Origin: Rhizophlyctis rosea
Taxonomy: Eukaryota > Chytridiomycota > Chytridiomycetes > Rhizophlyctidales > Rhizophlyctidaceae
Assembly (NCBI GenBank): GCA_027596075.1
Contig: JADGJC010000009.1
Span: 186,001 to 250,000 of the forward strand
Direction: 5' to 3'
DNA: 64,000 nucleotides
Under the pieces are notes generated by a model. It made no database searches. It was given only the letters and a program-made list of their open reading frames with translations, and had not been told where the DNA came from. Position 1 is the stretch's first letter. Every line of letters starts with the position of its first letter. The position numbers and the translations under genes were made by a program. Shown here piece after piece: positions 10,320-22,942 of the stretch.

Positions 10320-13300
10320 ATGCTCGTGTCGAGGTCACTGACTTCCGGTCTTAAGGTGCGTGGGAAAGTCATCTTGATCCAAGATGCTTATGGCGGGAGC
10401 GTTCAATCTCGACCGTGGGAAGATTGCGTTCAAAGGGCGGGACGGATGATTGTGCTATTGGTGGGATAGCAGGTTGTTTACGGATGGGTGAGCGACTTGC
10501 GGGGCCGCATGGGAAGTAGATTTTATACTGAAGATGTCCTGATAAGGATTTGAAAGAGAAAGGTTTTGACGTGAACCAGACGCGGCAGACTAGGCGCAGT
10601 GATGTCCAATAATTATCCTAATAGCAGCAACCAATCTTGACGTATCCTCTCTGAATAGGCCGCGAAGAACAATGCCCACATTCGTTCCCTTCCCACCCGC
10701 TCCTTCGCGTCCATCGCTGACAAGAAGGTTGCTCTCTCCGCCTTCGAACCCAACCAATACATCAACTACCAGAGGATTGAAGACAACTTGAAGATCGTTC
10801 GCGACCGGTAAGTTTCATTTGCCCCTCAATTTGGTAAATTTGGTAACGTTGTGTCATGTCAGATGTGATTCATGATGCACATCATCATATCAGATTGGGT
10901 CACCCGTTGACCTTGTCCGAAAAGATCGTGTACGGCCATTTGGACAACGCAAAGGAGCAAGACATCAAGCGTGGTTCATCCTACTTGAAGTTGCGCCCCG
11001 ACCGTGTTGCTTGCCAAGATGCTACCGCTCAGGTATGCCTCGACAAGTCTGTTTATTATATAGAGACAGCTTCTCTGAGCGGACATATGATATAACCGTC
11101 GTCACGAATTGCAGATGGCTCTTCTGCAATTCATGTCTGCTGGTCTTCCCACCGTTGCCGTTCCCTCCACCGTCCACTGCGATCACTTGATTGAGGCTCA
11201 GGTCTCGGGTGACAAGGATTTGGCCCGTGCCAACGACATCAACAAGGAAGTCTACGATTTCCTTGCTACCTGCACGGCCAAGTACGGTATTGGTTTCTGG
11301 AAGCCGGGATCTGGTATCATTCACCAGATCATTCTTGAGAACTACGCTTTCCCCGGTGGTATGATGATCGGTACCGACTCTCACACCCCTAACGCCGGTG
11401 GTTTGGGTATGGTTGCCGTTGGTGTCGGTGGTGCCGATGCTGTGGATGTCATGGCCAACATTCCTTGGGAGTTGAAGTGCCCCAAGGTCATTGGTGTGAA
11501 GCTTACTGGTCGTCTCAACGGATGGACCTCTCCCAAGGGTAAGCGAAAGCAGGCCAATATCGGATGGATGTGTACTCATCGTCGATTGGTCAGATGTGAT
11601 CTTGAAGGTTGCTGGTATCCTAACTGTCAAGGGTGGTACTGGCGCCATCGTCGAGTATTTCGGTCCCGGTGTCGACTCTATCTCCTGCACGGGTATGGCC
11701 ACCATCTGCAACATGGGTGCTGAAATTGGTGCCACCACCTCCCTCTTCCCCTTCAACGACCGTATGGCCGACTACCTCCGTGCGACCAAGCGTGGAGACA
11801 TTGCCGAATACGCTCGTTCGTTCCGCCACAACCTTACCCCCGATGAGGGCGCCAAGTAAGTTTACATGTCATTCTGGTGATTTTAAATGCTCAAAAAGAG
11901 GTTGCACCCCATTTGGGCACGAATGGCAACTTTGCACAAGCGCTTCACATTGTTTAACGGTGATTCCTTACGCGTATATAGGTACGACCAAGTTATTGAA
12001 ATCGACCTCAACACCCTCGAGCCCCACATCAACGGTCCCTTCACCCCTGACTTGGCCACTCCCATCAGCAAGTTCGCTCAAGCCGTCGAGAAAAACGGCT
12101 GGCCCTCTGAGATGAAGGTAATTGAGCTTTCGAGTTTTTATTTCCCTCCTTCCACGAGCTCATGTTCTGTTTTAAAACAAGGTCGGTCTTATTGGTTCTT
12201 GCACCAACTCTTCTTACGAGGACATGGAACGCGCCGCCTCCCTCGCCCAACAAGCTTTGGACGCTGGTGTCACTGCCAAGTCCAAGTTCCTCGTGACTCC
12301 CGGATCTGAGCAGATTCGCGCCACCATTGAGCGTGACGGACAAATGGAAGTGTTCGAGAAGATTGGTGGTACCGTCCTTGCCAACGCATGCGGTCCTTGC
12401 ATCGGTCAATGGGACCGTCAGGACATCAAGAAGGGCGAGAAGAATTCCATCGTCACCTCCTACAACCGTAACTTCACCGGCCGTAACGACGCCAACCCCG
12501 CCACCCACGCTTTCGTCACTTCCCCCGACCTCGTCACTGCCATGGTCTTCGCTGGTGACCTCCGCTTCAACCCCCTCACTGACACCTTGAAGACCAAGGA
12601 CGGCAAGGACTTCAAGTTCTCCCCTCCCGGAGGAAACGAGCTTCCCCCCCGTGGCTACGACCCCGGAGTCGACACCTACCAAGCCCCCCCTCAAAACCGT
12701 GCTGCCCTTAACGTTGCCGTTGACCCCAAATCCAACCGTCTCCAACTCCTCACTCCCTTCAAGCCATGGAACGGCAAGGACTATGAAGACATTCCCATCC
12801 TCATCAAGGTCCAGGGCAAGTGCACCACCGACCACATTTCTATGGCCGGTCCCTGGCTCAAGTACCGTGGCCACTTGGACAACATCTCCAACAACATGCT
12901 TATTGGTGCCATCAACTCCGAGAACGGCAAGGCCAACTCTGTCCGCAACGAGCTCAACGGCGAGTACGCACCCGTCCCCGCTGTCGCCCGTGAGTACAAG
13001 GCAAAGAACATCCCCTGGGTCGTCATTGGTGACGAGAACTACGGTGAGGGTTCTTCCCGTGAGCACGCCGCTCTCGAGGTTCGTCACCTCGGTGGTGTTG
13101 CCGTCATTGTCAAGAGCTTCGCCCGTATCCACGGTATGTTTCACCTCCTGTATCTCGCATTAGTGGCTGTAACATGACGTACTAATGCACGTGACACCTT
13201 TCCTGTAACAGAAACCAACCTCAAGAAGCAAGGTATGCTCCCCCTCACCTTCGCCAACCCCACCGACTACGAAAAGATCGCCCCCCAAGACCACGTCTCC

Positions 13301-13471
13301 ATCCTCGGCCTCACCTCCTTCGCTCCCGGCAAGCAACTCACTCTCCGCGTCCACAAGAAGGGCGGCAACAACGTTGACATTCCCCTTAACCACACCTTTA
13401 ACGAGGGACAGATTACTTGGTTCAAGGCTGGAAGTGCTTTGAACAAGATGGCGCAGGAGGCTAAGGCATAA
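10320..13471 (+). CDS. ACO1: Aconitate hydratase, mitochondrial
   Basis: Converts citrate to isocitrate in the TCA cycle through a [4Fe-4S] cluster. Exons 10320-10355, 10659-10807, 10894-11032, 11115-11538, 11594-11855, 11982-12117, 12182-13133 and 13212-13471 splice to 785 residues, matching the family (yeast about 780). The N-terminus ([12 protein letters not shown], then [19 protein letters not shown]) is a typical mitochondrial presequence. Cluster cysteines are visible in [10 protein letters not shown] and in [12 protein letters not shown]. The active-site blocks [11 protein letters not shown] and [12 protein letters not shown] are intact, and SREHAA marks the swivel domain. Codons strongly prefer C in third position, as in highly expressed genes. 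The first intron is 303 bp, the others 55-126 bp. Confidence 0.97.
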
Positions 13472-13966
13472 AGGCATTGATGGTTTGTCGTGCATTTGTG
13501 TAAGGGCTTAGGTGTAGAATACTGATTTGGATAACCCGATGGGAGTAGTGATTGGGTGATGACTCGAGATTGTCTCGAAAGGGCTAGTTTAACGTTTCTT
13601 TTTCTTCCTTTTACCCCATTTGTACATTTTATCAAAAATTTGAAGCTTTTGCTTTTCTCGGTTACACAAATGGGGCTACGTTTTTGTGATGTCTTTTTGG
13701 ATAGATGAAGAGATAATGGTTAGAGCCTCATCAATACACGCTTTGTGTTTCTGTTTTGGTTGTGGTCTTGGTCATTGAGGATGCAAAATAATCGTGGGAG
13801 GCGCAGACGAACCGAAGGCATATTGGTCAGCCAACTTTCACACACAATCTGTTGTCGTTGTTAAAACTGACTGGTAACGATTATATGGCAATTGAGCATT
13901 GCCCATTCATACATATATACAAACTGCATCACCAAATGCTATATACATACGTATTATACTATCCCA
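13472..13966. other. Convergent 3' region
   Basis: Lies between the 3' ends of aconitase and the ABC transporter. T-rich tracts near 13590-13650 could serve 3'-end formation; no gene seen. Confidence 0.6.
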
Positions 13967-16900
13967 TCATCGCTTGGCCTTGAACCGCCTGACAAAGAAG
14001 TAAATCACAACCCTATTGAACAACCAAAATCCTAGCAAGATCCCCAGATTCCGCCATTTGTGACTGTAACTCCATGCAAGGGTCGACAGATAATCGTCTC
14101 CGACGTTGTATCGACAGAATTGACATGCGGATGTTGCATCTGGGTTGGAGATGTACCCTCCTGCGTTGTTGATGAAGGTTTGTGCATACTGTATGCTGGA
14201 TGACACAAGGTTCATTAGCTATAGATACGTCGAGTCAAAGTCGGAAACTCCTCCACCACTCACCAAGTCTGACCACTAGTAGGTTCGAAAGTCGTCAACT
14301 CCATCTGGTCGCATTGGACCTTTAAGCCGCTCAGTTCGTTGGCGATGACTGCCTCGATGTAGTAGTGGTAGGGATCTATCCAGTACATCCAGGCTTTCCA
14401 GAATCCTGGCATGGAGGGGTAGGCGATCGTTACGCCGGAGAAGAGGGCCATGGTTGAGGCGAGGAAGGGGTTTATCATTGCTGCTATACCGATCTGTATG
14501 GGGAATAGTTAGAACATGCGGGTAGTGACGAGCGTCAGAACGTTGTAGCGTCTACGTACTGTTGGAGCGATGGCAGCGATCATTTGACCGAATGATACGA
14601 CGAAGAGGTTGAAGATGACGTAGATGAGCCAGAAGAAGAATGCGCGGGAGGGTGCGGGGTTTAGGCCGGCGGAGTAGTAGAATATTGGCATGAAGATTGT
14701 TGCTGTGACGACTGCGAAGGGGATTTCGGCTGTTGTGATGGAGAATGCGAATGGGCGCCAGCTGTGTGGAATGGAATTGAGTGAGTATTGCGCAACATGA
14801 ATTCCAAACGTTCAGAGTCATCGGGCACTCATCCGAGCATGACTGAAGGTGTAAATACTTACCCATAAAACCCACTTGCGGTCTCACGCTGGAACCAAAC
14901 CCTTTGTGTGATGAATTGGGGTTGCACCATGTTGACGACGAGAATACCCAGTACAGCTGTTTGGTAAATTACAAACACTCGATTCTGCAAGTCGCGCGAA
15001 GTGTTTGATAGTTGGAAGAATGTAAGACCTTGAATGAGTGCGATGATGATCTGTGGGTGGTGTACCCATGTGAGAGGTTAAGTTATGCGATGCATTTTCT
15101 CGAATGTAGTGATGTGAGAGAGAGAGAAAAACGAACCTGAAACGTAACCCTCCCAAAATTATACTCCGGCAACCTCCAATAAGACCGAATCATCCTTGCA
15201 AACACGTATCGCAACTGTCCGTAATAGGACTGTGCGTACTCTTTTGTTTCGTTCATTTGGGTTCCACCACCGTCTCTGTGGCGGTTTTGTGATTCCTCGT
15301 TGTCGAGATCGTCGATTTCCCGCTCCACAGCTTTGGCTTCGTCGCTTTCTCGCCAAAGTTTTGGCCAATCTTTTTTGGCTCGTTCTGTTAGGGTTGTGCC
15401 GGCGCCGATGGCATCGAGGATGTATTCGGCTGGGTTGGCGGAAGGGGGGCATTTGTCGGCGCCTTGGCTGGATATTTCATCAGATGTGGGCCTTCAGCAC
15501 CAGTACTGACAAGCAACACGCCTTGAATTAATCCTTACCGTTCAAAGTAGTCAATGAGAGTTCTGCTATCGTCTCCTAGATCCCCAAAGTATACCACCTT
15601 CCCGCCACGTACTAGGAGCAGCAGGCGATCAAAAGATTCGAAGAGATTGGCGGAGGGTTGGTGGATGGTGCAAAGGACTGCTTGGCCATGTTCCGCCAAG
15701 TTACGAAGAACTCGAACAATGGTCGTGGACGCTGACGTACCACGGAGAACATCAGTACACATTGAACTCAGAAGGGCTACAACTCTAAAGGGTCAAACAA
15801 CCCACCTTGAGCATCCAAACCGCTAGTTGGCTCGTCCAAAAACAAAATCCTCGGCCTGGCTACAAGTTCCACACCAATAGTCAACCTCTTCCGCTGCTCC
15901 AGGCTCAATCCGACACCTTTCGCGGGTGTTCCGATCAATGCATCGGCGACATCGTCAAGCTCCAATAACTTGATGATCCGCTCTACGTCTTTTCGTTTCT
16001 GCTCTTCCGGGATATCGGCGGGTTGTCGGAGGCGCGCAGAGAAGAGGAGAGCTTCGCGGACGGTTGATTCGGGGTTCTGCAGAAATCAACACAAATCAGA
16101 TCGGAAAACATGAGGAAAACTAGCCCTCCCCGGGACCCAAAAGATAGCCCAGAAGAAGAATGGCAACAACTCACATGAACATCCATCTGCTCCACATACC
16201 CCGAAATCCTCTTGAACCCATCCCCCTGCACCTCCCCATCAACCCTCACATCCCCCTCCAACTTCCCCAACGTCTTCCTCCTAGCCAACGAATCCAAAAG
16301 CGTAGTCTTCCCCGCCCCACTACTCCCCATAAGCGCCGTCAACTGCCCCGGCCTAACATACCCATTCACATGCTCCAGTAGCTGAACTTCCTTCCCGCCC
16401 TTAGCAGTAACGGTGTAGTTAACGTCTTTCCATGTGAGTGTTGAGGAATCGAGTTCCAATGCATCCATTTGAGCTTCGTTGGTGGAGCCGTTGGAGTCGG
16501 TGGTTTCGATTTCGGGAAGGGTGTGGGAGTGTTTGGCTTTGTAGGCGTAAGTGGTGTAGCCGCCTTTTTCGAATTCGACTTTTTCCATGGCGAACATGGC
16601 GAGGAGGGTGTAGACTGCCCAGAAGGCGATGAGGATGGCCTGATAGGAGCGAAAAACGGGAGAATATATTATAACGAAGCTTACACACGTTTGTCACATT
16701 TGCGCCCATCATTAAAAATGATCCATTGATGCATTACTTACCACATTGATCCACTTCCAACTGGAATCAATCTCGAACGCCGCCTGCAAGTACGCTGCGC
16801 CTTCTACTGATGTAGCTCCAGCAGTGGCTCCTTGAAGGAAACAGCCGTGACTTGAAGCATTGTCGTAGCCAGGTCCGTATGGAACGAGGGAAGGAGGGTC

Positions 16901-19900
16901 ACATACGAAGGTTTGGCCAGAAAATTCGTTGATGAGAAGTGTTTTCAGACCATACCCTGCACACGCCATGATGTTAGTATTAAGTAAATGAACGTCATTG
17001 AGGGATACTGCAATCATGCGATGAGGACGGTACACAATACCTAATGGATCAACCCAATAAATCCATCCAAACCATGGCTTCATACTTGGTGGTGGGATCA
17101 AGTATCCAGCATACAGCACCAATGAAATCAGTGTGATACCATTCAACCTGACGCAAAACAGAAAATCTTAATCAATGCTCCCGGGCGCAACGTAAGCTTC
17201 CTGACAACCTCTTACAAATGTGACGACAATCCCCAACTCACCTATTAGCCATCTCCAAACTACTACTAACAGTCGATAACAACCTCACAAGTGCCCCATA
17301 CGCCAACCCCGTCAAGAAAACCACAAGCATGAAAAAGGCGTAATGCGTCCCTCTGTCCGTGCCGTTCAACCCGGCCATGAAATACAGGAGCGAGGCGAAA
17401 ACGAGGATTTGCAATGCCAGAAAGGGAATTTCCACAAGCATGGAACCGAGGTAGTATGCTGATGGACGATAGAGTGCCCACGATTTGTGTTTTTGGACTA
17501 TGGAGCGGCCCGAGACGTATTTGGGGATGTTGCCCTGTATTGTGGTTGTGGTGGTTTTGAAAATCAGTAGAAATCTCCAAAATACCAGATTCCAACCTCC
17601 TCCTCACTAAAAAAAGCGGACGCCCCGTTATCCCCCAACACACACGCACAAAACCCACATGCACATACCTGCGCACTCAAGGAATTGAATAACAACGCAT
17701 AAAACAACACTCCACCCCTATTGAACGCCCCCGTCGCATCAAGCGGCAACTTCCAAAACAACGTGCCCACAACGATTGCCATGAGCGCGTTATACGCATA
17801 GCGGTGGACAAGACTAAACTTATCGCCCAGCACTTGATCCCATTCCCGTTTCATGCAGGCCCAGGTTTGTTGGAAGAATGTTGTGGTGTGGGCTGAGGAG
17901 ATCAGTTTACGGTCGGAGCGCCGGGCGGCGGTGCGTTTGCGGAGGAGGGAGGCGGTTTTGTGGGTGTGGAGGGTTTGTTCGTAGGTGCGGAGGGAGGAGA
18001 GGGTGGAGTGGTTTGTTGGGGAGGAGTTGAAGGCTCTGTGAAGGGTGCGGGTAGGTCAAGGTTAGGACATGCAAAGGCATTGAGGGGATGAGAGTGTTGA
18101 CTTACTTAACGAAATCGTCTGTTGTTTTGGGTATACGATTTTCCCATCCGGGACGGATTTTTCGTTCTTTTGGGTCGGTCACACTTGTCTGAAACGATTC
18201 ATACGCATGAGGTCGCCCGCCCCATGATCAGTTCCCTAGACCAAACCCCTCTCCCCCGCGCGCACACACACACCCCCTCCATTCGCGACAGCAAAAAAAA
18301 CAAAAACCGAAACCCACCAAAAAATCCGGCGTAGTAATCCGCTTCCCACACTCGAATCCCAATTCCTCAAAATGCGCTTTCGCCTGATCCGCAGGCCCAA
18401 AGTAAATGCACTTTCCCTCCGATAACAGCATGACTTTATCGAAGAGTTGGTACATGTCTTCACTGGCTTGGCGGAGAGTTACGATGGTGGTTTTTTGTAG
18501 GAGGTCGGTGAGGATGCGGAGGGATTTTGTGAAATCTAGGGCGGCGGAAGCGTCGAGACCGCGGGTTGCGCCGTCCCATAGGCCGGCTGCTGCACCCTGA
18601 TGGAATCAAAGAAGGAGGCAAATGAGTAAGTGGATTCTTGGCCTTCTCGAAGACGCTACGGGCGAATGCACAGGAAAGACACTAAGGCACTCCTGCTCCA
18701 TCACAGACAAACAATCCAAACTCACCGAAACAACCTGCTCAGCAATACTCAACCGTTTCTTCTCCCCCCCACTAATCCCCCTAACAGTCGCACTCCCCAC
18801 AACAGTATCCGCACACCTCTCCAACCCAAACATCTTCACAACAAGCGCAACCATCTCCTCAATCAACTCCCCCCTCGTCCCAAACGGGCCCCTATCAGCC
18901 GCCCGACACTCAACCGCAAACCTCAACGTCTGGCGAACCGTCATAGTAGGGAAGTGAACATCATCCTCCATGTTGTATGTGACCTCTGCTGCGAATTTAT
19001 GGCCTTCAGCGAGGGCGTCGATGCCGGAGTAGGATATGTGGCCGGTTGTGGAGTGGTATTGGGAGGAGGAACCGGAGAGGACGCGGAGGAGGGTTGAGCA
19101 GCCGCTGGAGGGGCGGCCGAGGACGAGGAGCATTTCGCCGGGGGGGACGTAGCCGGTTATGTGGTCGAGGATTGTGCGGCGGTGGGGGGTTTGGCGGTGG
19201 AGGTGGTGGGCGAGGGTTTTGAGGTGGGCGTAGAGCTGTGTTCGGTGATGGGTGAGGGGGTTGGGTGTTAGCTTGAAATGGTCTTTGTCCTGTAGCATGA
19301 TGTTTCCGTTTTCTGCGGTTCCGCATGATTTGGAAAGGTAACTCACGTTGAACCCTTTAGCTAATGGGGACAGAACCGTTTGAATATGCGCTTTCCTCTC
19401 CACGTCCCCAATAACCGTCAAATCCTTGAACACGATCCCTAACTGCACAGGCTCCTCCCCAACTTCCCTCCTCTTAGCCCTCAATCTCCGAATGTACATC
19501 GCAAGATCAAAGCCTTCATCCGTCGGACCGGGTATATCTCCTTCCTCTTCTCGACGGAGAGCGTCGACGTCCATTGTGATATGGAGGGAGTCGCTGCGGC
19601 GTGGGCGGGTTGGGCTGGCAGTAGTGGGGTTTGTGTTGCGGCGGGAGAGGGTTGAGAGGGGGAGACCTGTGCTGCGACGGCGGCAGAGGCGCATGTCTTC
19701 CCATGCTCTGTTGATGTTGACGGCTTGGCGTTCTCCGAAGAAGGTTTTGTCGTCGGGGAATATATCGATGCTGATGTCATCTGCTATGGAATCTTTCCGT
19801 GGTGGATAGTTTGGATGTGCCGTTGTTCTGCAGGTGTTGGATATGAGATTGAGATGGTCTTCCCTAACTGTGAGATCATGACTGCCCATCCGCTACCTGT

Positions 19901-20177
19901 CTTCATCTCCACCCAAAGTCGCCTGCGAATCCGACGCACCCGATCCTTTCCGCTCATCCCTGCTCCGCCGGTCTCCAGCTTCCTGTCCATCCCGTAGTTG
20001 CCGCTTATGTTCCTCCCCTCTATCCCCATCTGCAGCAGCATTTGCATCCGTATTCTTCGGTGACGTGGCCACACCTTGCGCAACAGCTTCTTGCATGTCA
20101 TCTTGTACGTTCGTTCCAACCACAGGGAAGTTGAAATATCCCATAGCGACTCCATCAGAGCCACCTTGTTGCGCCAT
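13967..20177 (-). CDS. PDR-type full-length ABC transporter (ABCG)
   Basis: Plasma-membrane drug or lipid exporter with the fungal PDR order NBD1-TMD1-NBD2-TMD2. About a dozen exons read from MAQQGGSDG at 20177 to [10 protein letters not shown] at 13967. NBD1 has the PDR-typical Walker [12 protein letters not shown], signature [16 protein letters not shown] and [13 protein letters not shown]1 includes [19 protein letters not shown]2 has canonical Walker [13 protein letters not shown], signature [13 protein letters not shown] and Walker [17 protein letters not shown]2 shows the PDR cysteines and the motif [13 protein letters not shown]. The first junctions checked base by base are 19897/19827, 19347/19235 and 18726/18596. 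Some introns, such as the 111-bp one at 19236-19346, are open in frame. The asymmetric NBDs (degenerate NBD1 Walker A, variant NBD2 signature) are normal for the family. Substrate unknown. Confidence 0.92.
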
Positions 20178-22315
20178 GGTTTTGAGAAGGCAACAGTATT
20201 ACGATTGGTGTGTGATCCAGTGTCAGGGAGTATACCCGTCAGCCATATATTTATGCAGAGGTAGACTATACATAGTAAAGTTCTATCATGATGTAGAAGG
20301 ATGGGAAGTCACAGCCGACGATTCAAACGATAGCTGATGTGAGAAAAGCATGGTCATTCAGAAAATGGACCCATTTTTTCCGCGGATTTTGATCTGCGGG
20401 TTGTGAGATCGTGTGGATGCTTGTCATGCTGCGTGCGGTTGGGCATATGGACCCATGGTAGGTTTAGCCAGCATGGTGCAGATGAGATACGATAGTTCGC
20501 ACCAGTCCGTGAGGTGTCCTGGACACTCTCAACGATGCTCACAGGCTCAACGCGGACTTGAGGGTCGATCGTCGCAATGGGTTCCAACAATGTGGAAATG
20601 TGGGATGGTTCCCATGGAACTGTTTAGTAATCGAATGCGAATGTATTTTATGCTACCGGTATGACGGCAAGTGCGCAGAAAGTGAAGTCAGCGTGGGGTC
20701 TTAAATGTCATCAATCATGTCGTGGTATCAAATGTATGGGACCCCTCGCTGACATCATCGCGTATATGAGGCTTAGACGGCGCGTCACTTTCTCAGGCTC
20801 CGTCTCCCACGGGAAGTACAGACACACTCGTGTTCTTGACTTTCTCGACTTCCTACCTATCGGAACTCTATTATTCCTGTTTTTTATTATACGATTGCCT
20901 TGACCGTTAGCAGTTGTTACCGGGCGAGCTCTTTCAAGGTGATCAAGTTGATGAGGCCTCCCACCCTTGTTCTTCGCATTACTGGTCATTCTCGTAGCAC
21001 TTCGTCGCTTTCCCACAATGCCTTACCATTCCAAAAATGCTCAAGTTGCTCACACAATCATTATCAACCCTTGCCTCTCTCTTCTCGCCTGAGCTCATGC
21101 CGTTACTGATCACCCAATCGTTGACTCACCCTAAAGAGAACTGCGTGCCTGGCTGTCCCGTTTCCTGACCGGTCAATTTGGGACCTAACCAACCATGATG
21201 ACTTCGTCACAGAGCATGATGTTGGGAGATTGGATCTAGTTTGACTGAGCAATTTGCAACATGTTAGCGCTCAAAGGCATCTATGCATGCTGAGCGAGGT
21301 TCGGCAGTTTGGGGCACGCACTGAAGAACAAAGGATGCTTCTGGATACTGGGCCGCAATCTGATACCTTTCCGTTGCAGCAGTCTCCCTTCATTCTCCAA
21401 GGTCAGAATCCGAACCCATTATTCGTTGCAGAAGTCTACCTTTTTTTTGCCTTTTCTCAAAAGTTTGAATGCCCACACTTGTATCCGCCACGTCCTGGAA
21501 AATGAACAAAAACGAGTCTGTTGACGAATTTGAATCGCCATGTACCTCCATGTTTTTTGGGCGTCTGACAATGACCAAGTGCAGTAGAAGTACCTCACAT
21601 GCACGTTGAAGCATGCATGAAAGTGTGTGACGCCGATGTGACAGCTGTGAGGACGGAGTGGCGGCAGCAAAGTATCATCAGGGATATAATACACATCGAC
21701 TGATTTCATACACTATCTCTCAAACACCACTTATGCCATTGAATTCCATGTGTGCCCGCAAGGTGTGGTCTACTTGCACTTTCGATGACTTTGCTGGTAT
21801 GCTCAGATGATTGGAAGTGTTGGGGAGTTACATTATTTGTCTGCGGGGTGCGGTGGCTGGCTTGATAGCTCTTGAGACCCTGAAGTGATGTCCCGATCGG
21901 ACAGGTTGATGAACGCCACACCACTGCCCTTGCCTTCTTGTGTTTGCGTTTCCCCGCGCCTACACTTGCATATCGTCTTGTTTGGTGCTTCACATGCTGA
22001 AGGATTTCGTCCATACTGTCACTTCCGGGACGTCCACCCATCGTTACCATCTCAATTGCGGGCTCTACCGTCTGGGCTGCACTGACCACAACAGACGTAT
22101 TTCAAGTTCGGATCCCCGATCTAAAACTACTCCAACCAAATTTTCCCACGCTACCACGATTCCGTTGCAGTCTCATTACCCTTCCACTTTCCACTTGATC
22201 TCGCTGCCGACAGCTCGTACAAAACATCACTTGAGCATAAAGACCCGAATACACCCACTTTGCTTAACCACCGTTCTCCGTCTCATCCCGCACTCCAACC
22301 CACCGTCTCCCCCCA
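20178..22315. other. 2.1 kb intergenic region
   Basis: Divergent promoter region between the ABC transporter and the acidic-protein gene. A minus-strand frame at 21706-22089 opens from GTG and shows no domain; not accepted as a gene. Confidence 0.5.
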
Positions 22316-22942
22316 ATGTCCTCCTCCTCCATCCCTCCCCCCGACTCAAAAGGCAAAGGCAAAGCCAAAGCGTCCACCGAGCCAACATTGCAAGACGAGT
22401 CCCTTTTCGATTCTGACGAAGAAGACGACCACGACTTTGATCCTGACAATGTAGGAAGTAACTCTTCGGAGTCTTCTGAGGGTTCGGAAGACTATGACAG
22501 TGAAGATGAGGGTGAAGAGGATGATGTGGAGGGCTTGGAGGGTGGGGTAGGTGGGACTAGTGGAACGGGTGGGGATGGTCAGCGAGAGGAGAAGGAGGCG
22601 GAGGATGAGGAGGAGGAGGAAGAAGATGAAGGAGAGGAGGAGGAAGAAGATGAGGAAGATTTGGAAGAAGGCAATGGGGAGGAGATGCAGGATGAGCTGG
22701 CGGGGTTGTTAGAGGATGCGGTGGAACATGGGGATGGGTCGGATATGGTTGTTGGTTTGAGATCTGGGAAGGTGAAGAGGCCGTTCTATGAGAGTGTGGG
22801 GCAGGAGAGGGCGGTTGGGGCCTCTGGCAGTGGGAGTGGGAGTGGGAGTGGGAGTGGTGGGGGAGGGAGTGGTAGTGCTAAGCGGCAGAAAGTAGATGCA
22901 CCGAAAGACCCAATGGAGGAGAAGTCAAAATCTACAGGGTAG
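22316..22942 (+). CDS. Highly acidic, probably nuclear protein
   Basis: Single-exon frame of 208 codons. After a basic patch (KGKGKAKA) it is dominated by Asp/Glu/Ser (DSDEEDDHDFDPDN and long Glu runs). Near the C-terminus come LRSGKVKRPFYESVG, a Ser-Gly repeat (from AGTGGG codon repeats) and AKRQKVD, a plausible nuclear localisation signal. Such proteins often bind histones or basic proteins. The stretch DMVVGLRSGKVKRPF loosely recalls the Chz-type histone chaperone motif, but this similarity is weak and I do not assign it. Low complexity limits any call. Confidence 0.5.
   Translation: MSSSSIPPPDSKGKGKAKASTEPTLQDESLFDSDEEDDHDFDPDNVGSNSSESSEGSEDYDSEDEGEEDDVEGLEGGVGGTSGTGGDGQREEKEAEDEEEEEEDEGEEEEEDEEDLEEGNGEEMQDELAGLLEDAVEHGDGSDMVVGLRSGKVKRPFYESVGQERAVGASGSGSGSGSGSGGGGSGSAKRQKVDAPKDPMEEKSKSTG

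Noticed and set aside
12065..13144. A 359-codon open frame antisense to aconitase exon 7
   Set aside because: It mirrors the strong C-ending codon bias of aconitase, is Val/Gly/Asp-rich without domain structure, and the sense strand is a certain gene.
21706..22089. A 127-codon minus-strand frame
   Set aside because: Opens from GTG rather than ATG, no domain, lies in a promoter region.
22264..22449. Short Ser-rich frame antisense to the acidic-protein gene
   Set aside because: Pure shadow of the Asp/Ser codons of the sense gene.
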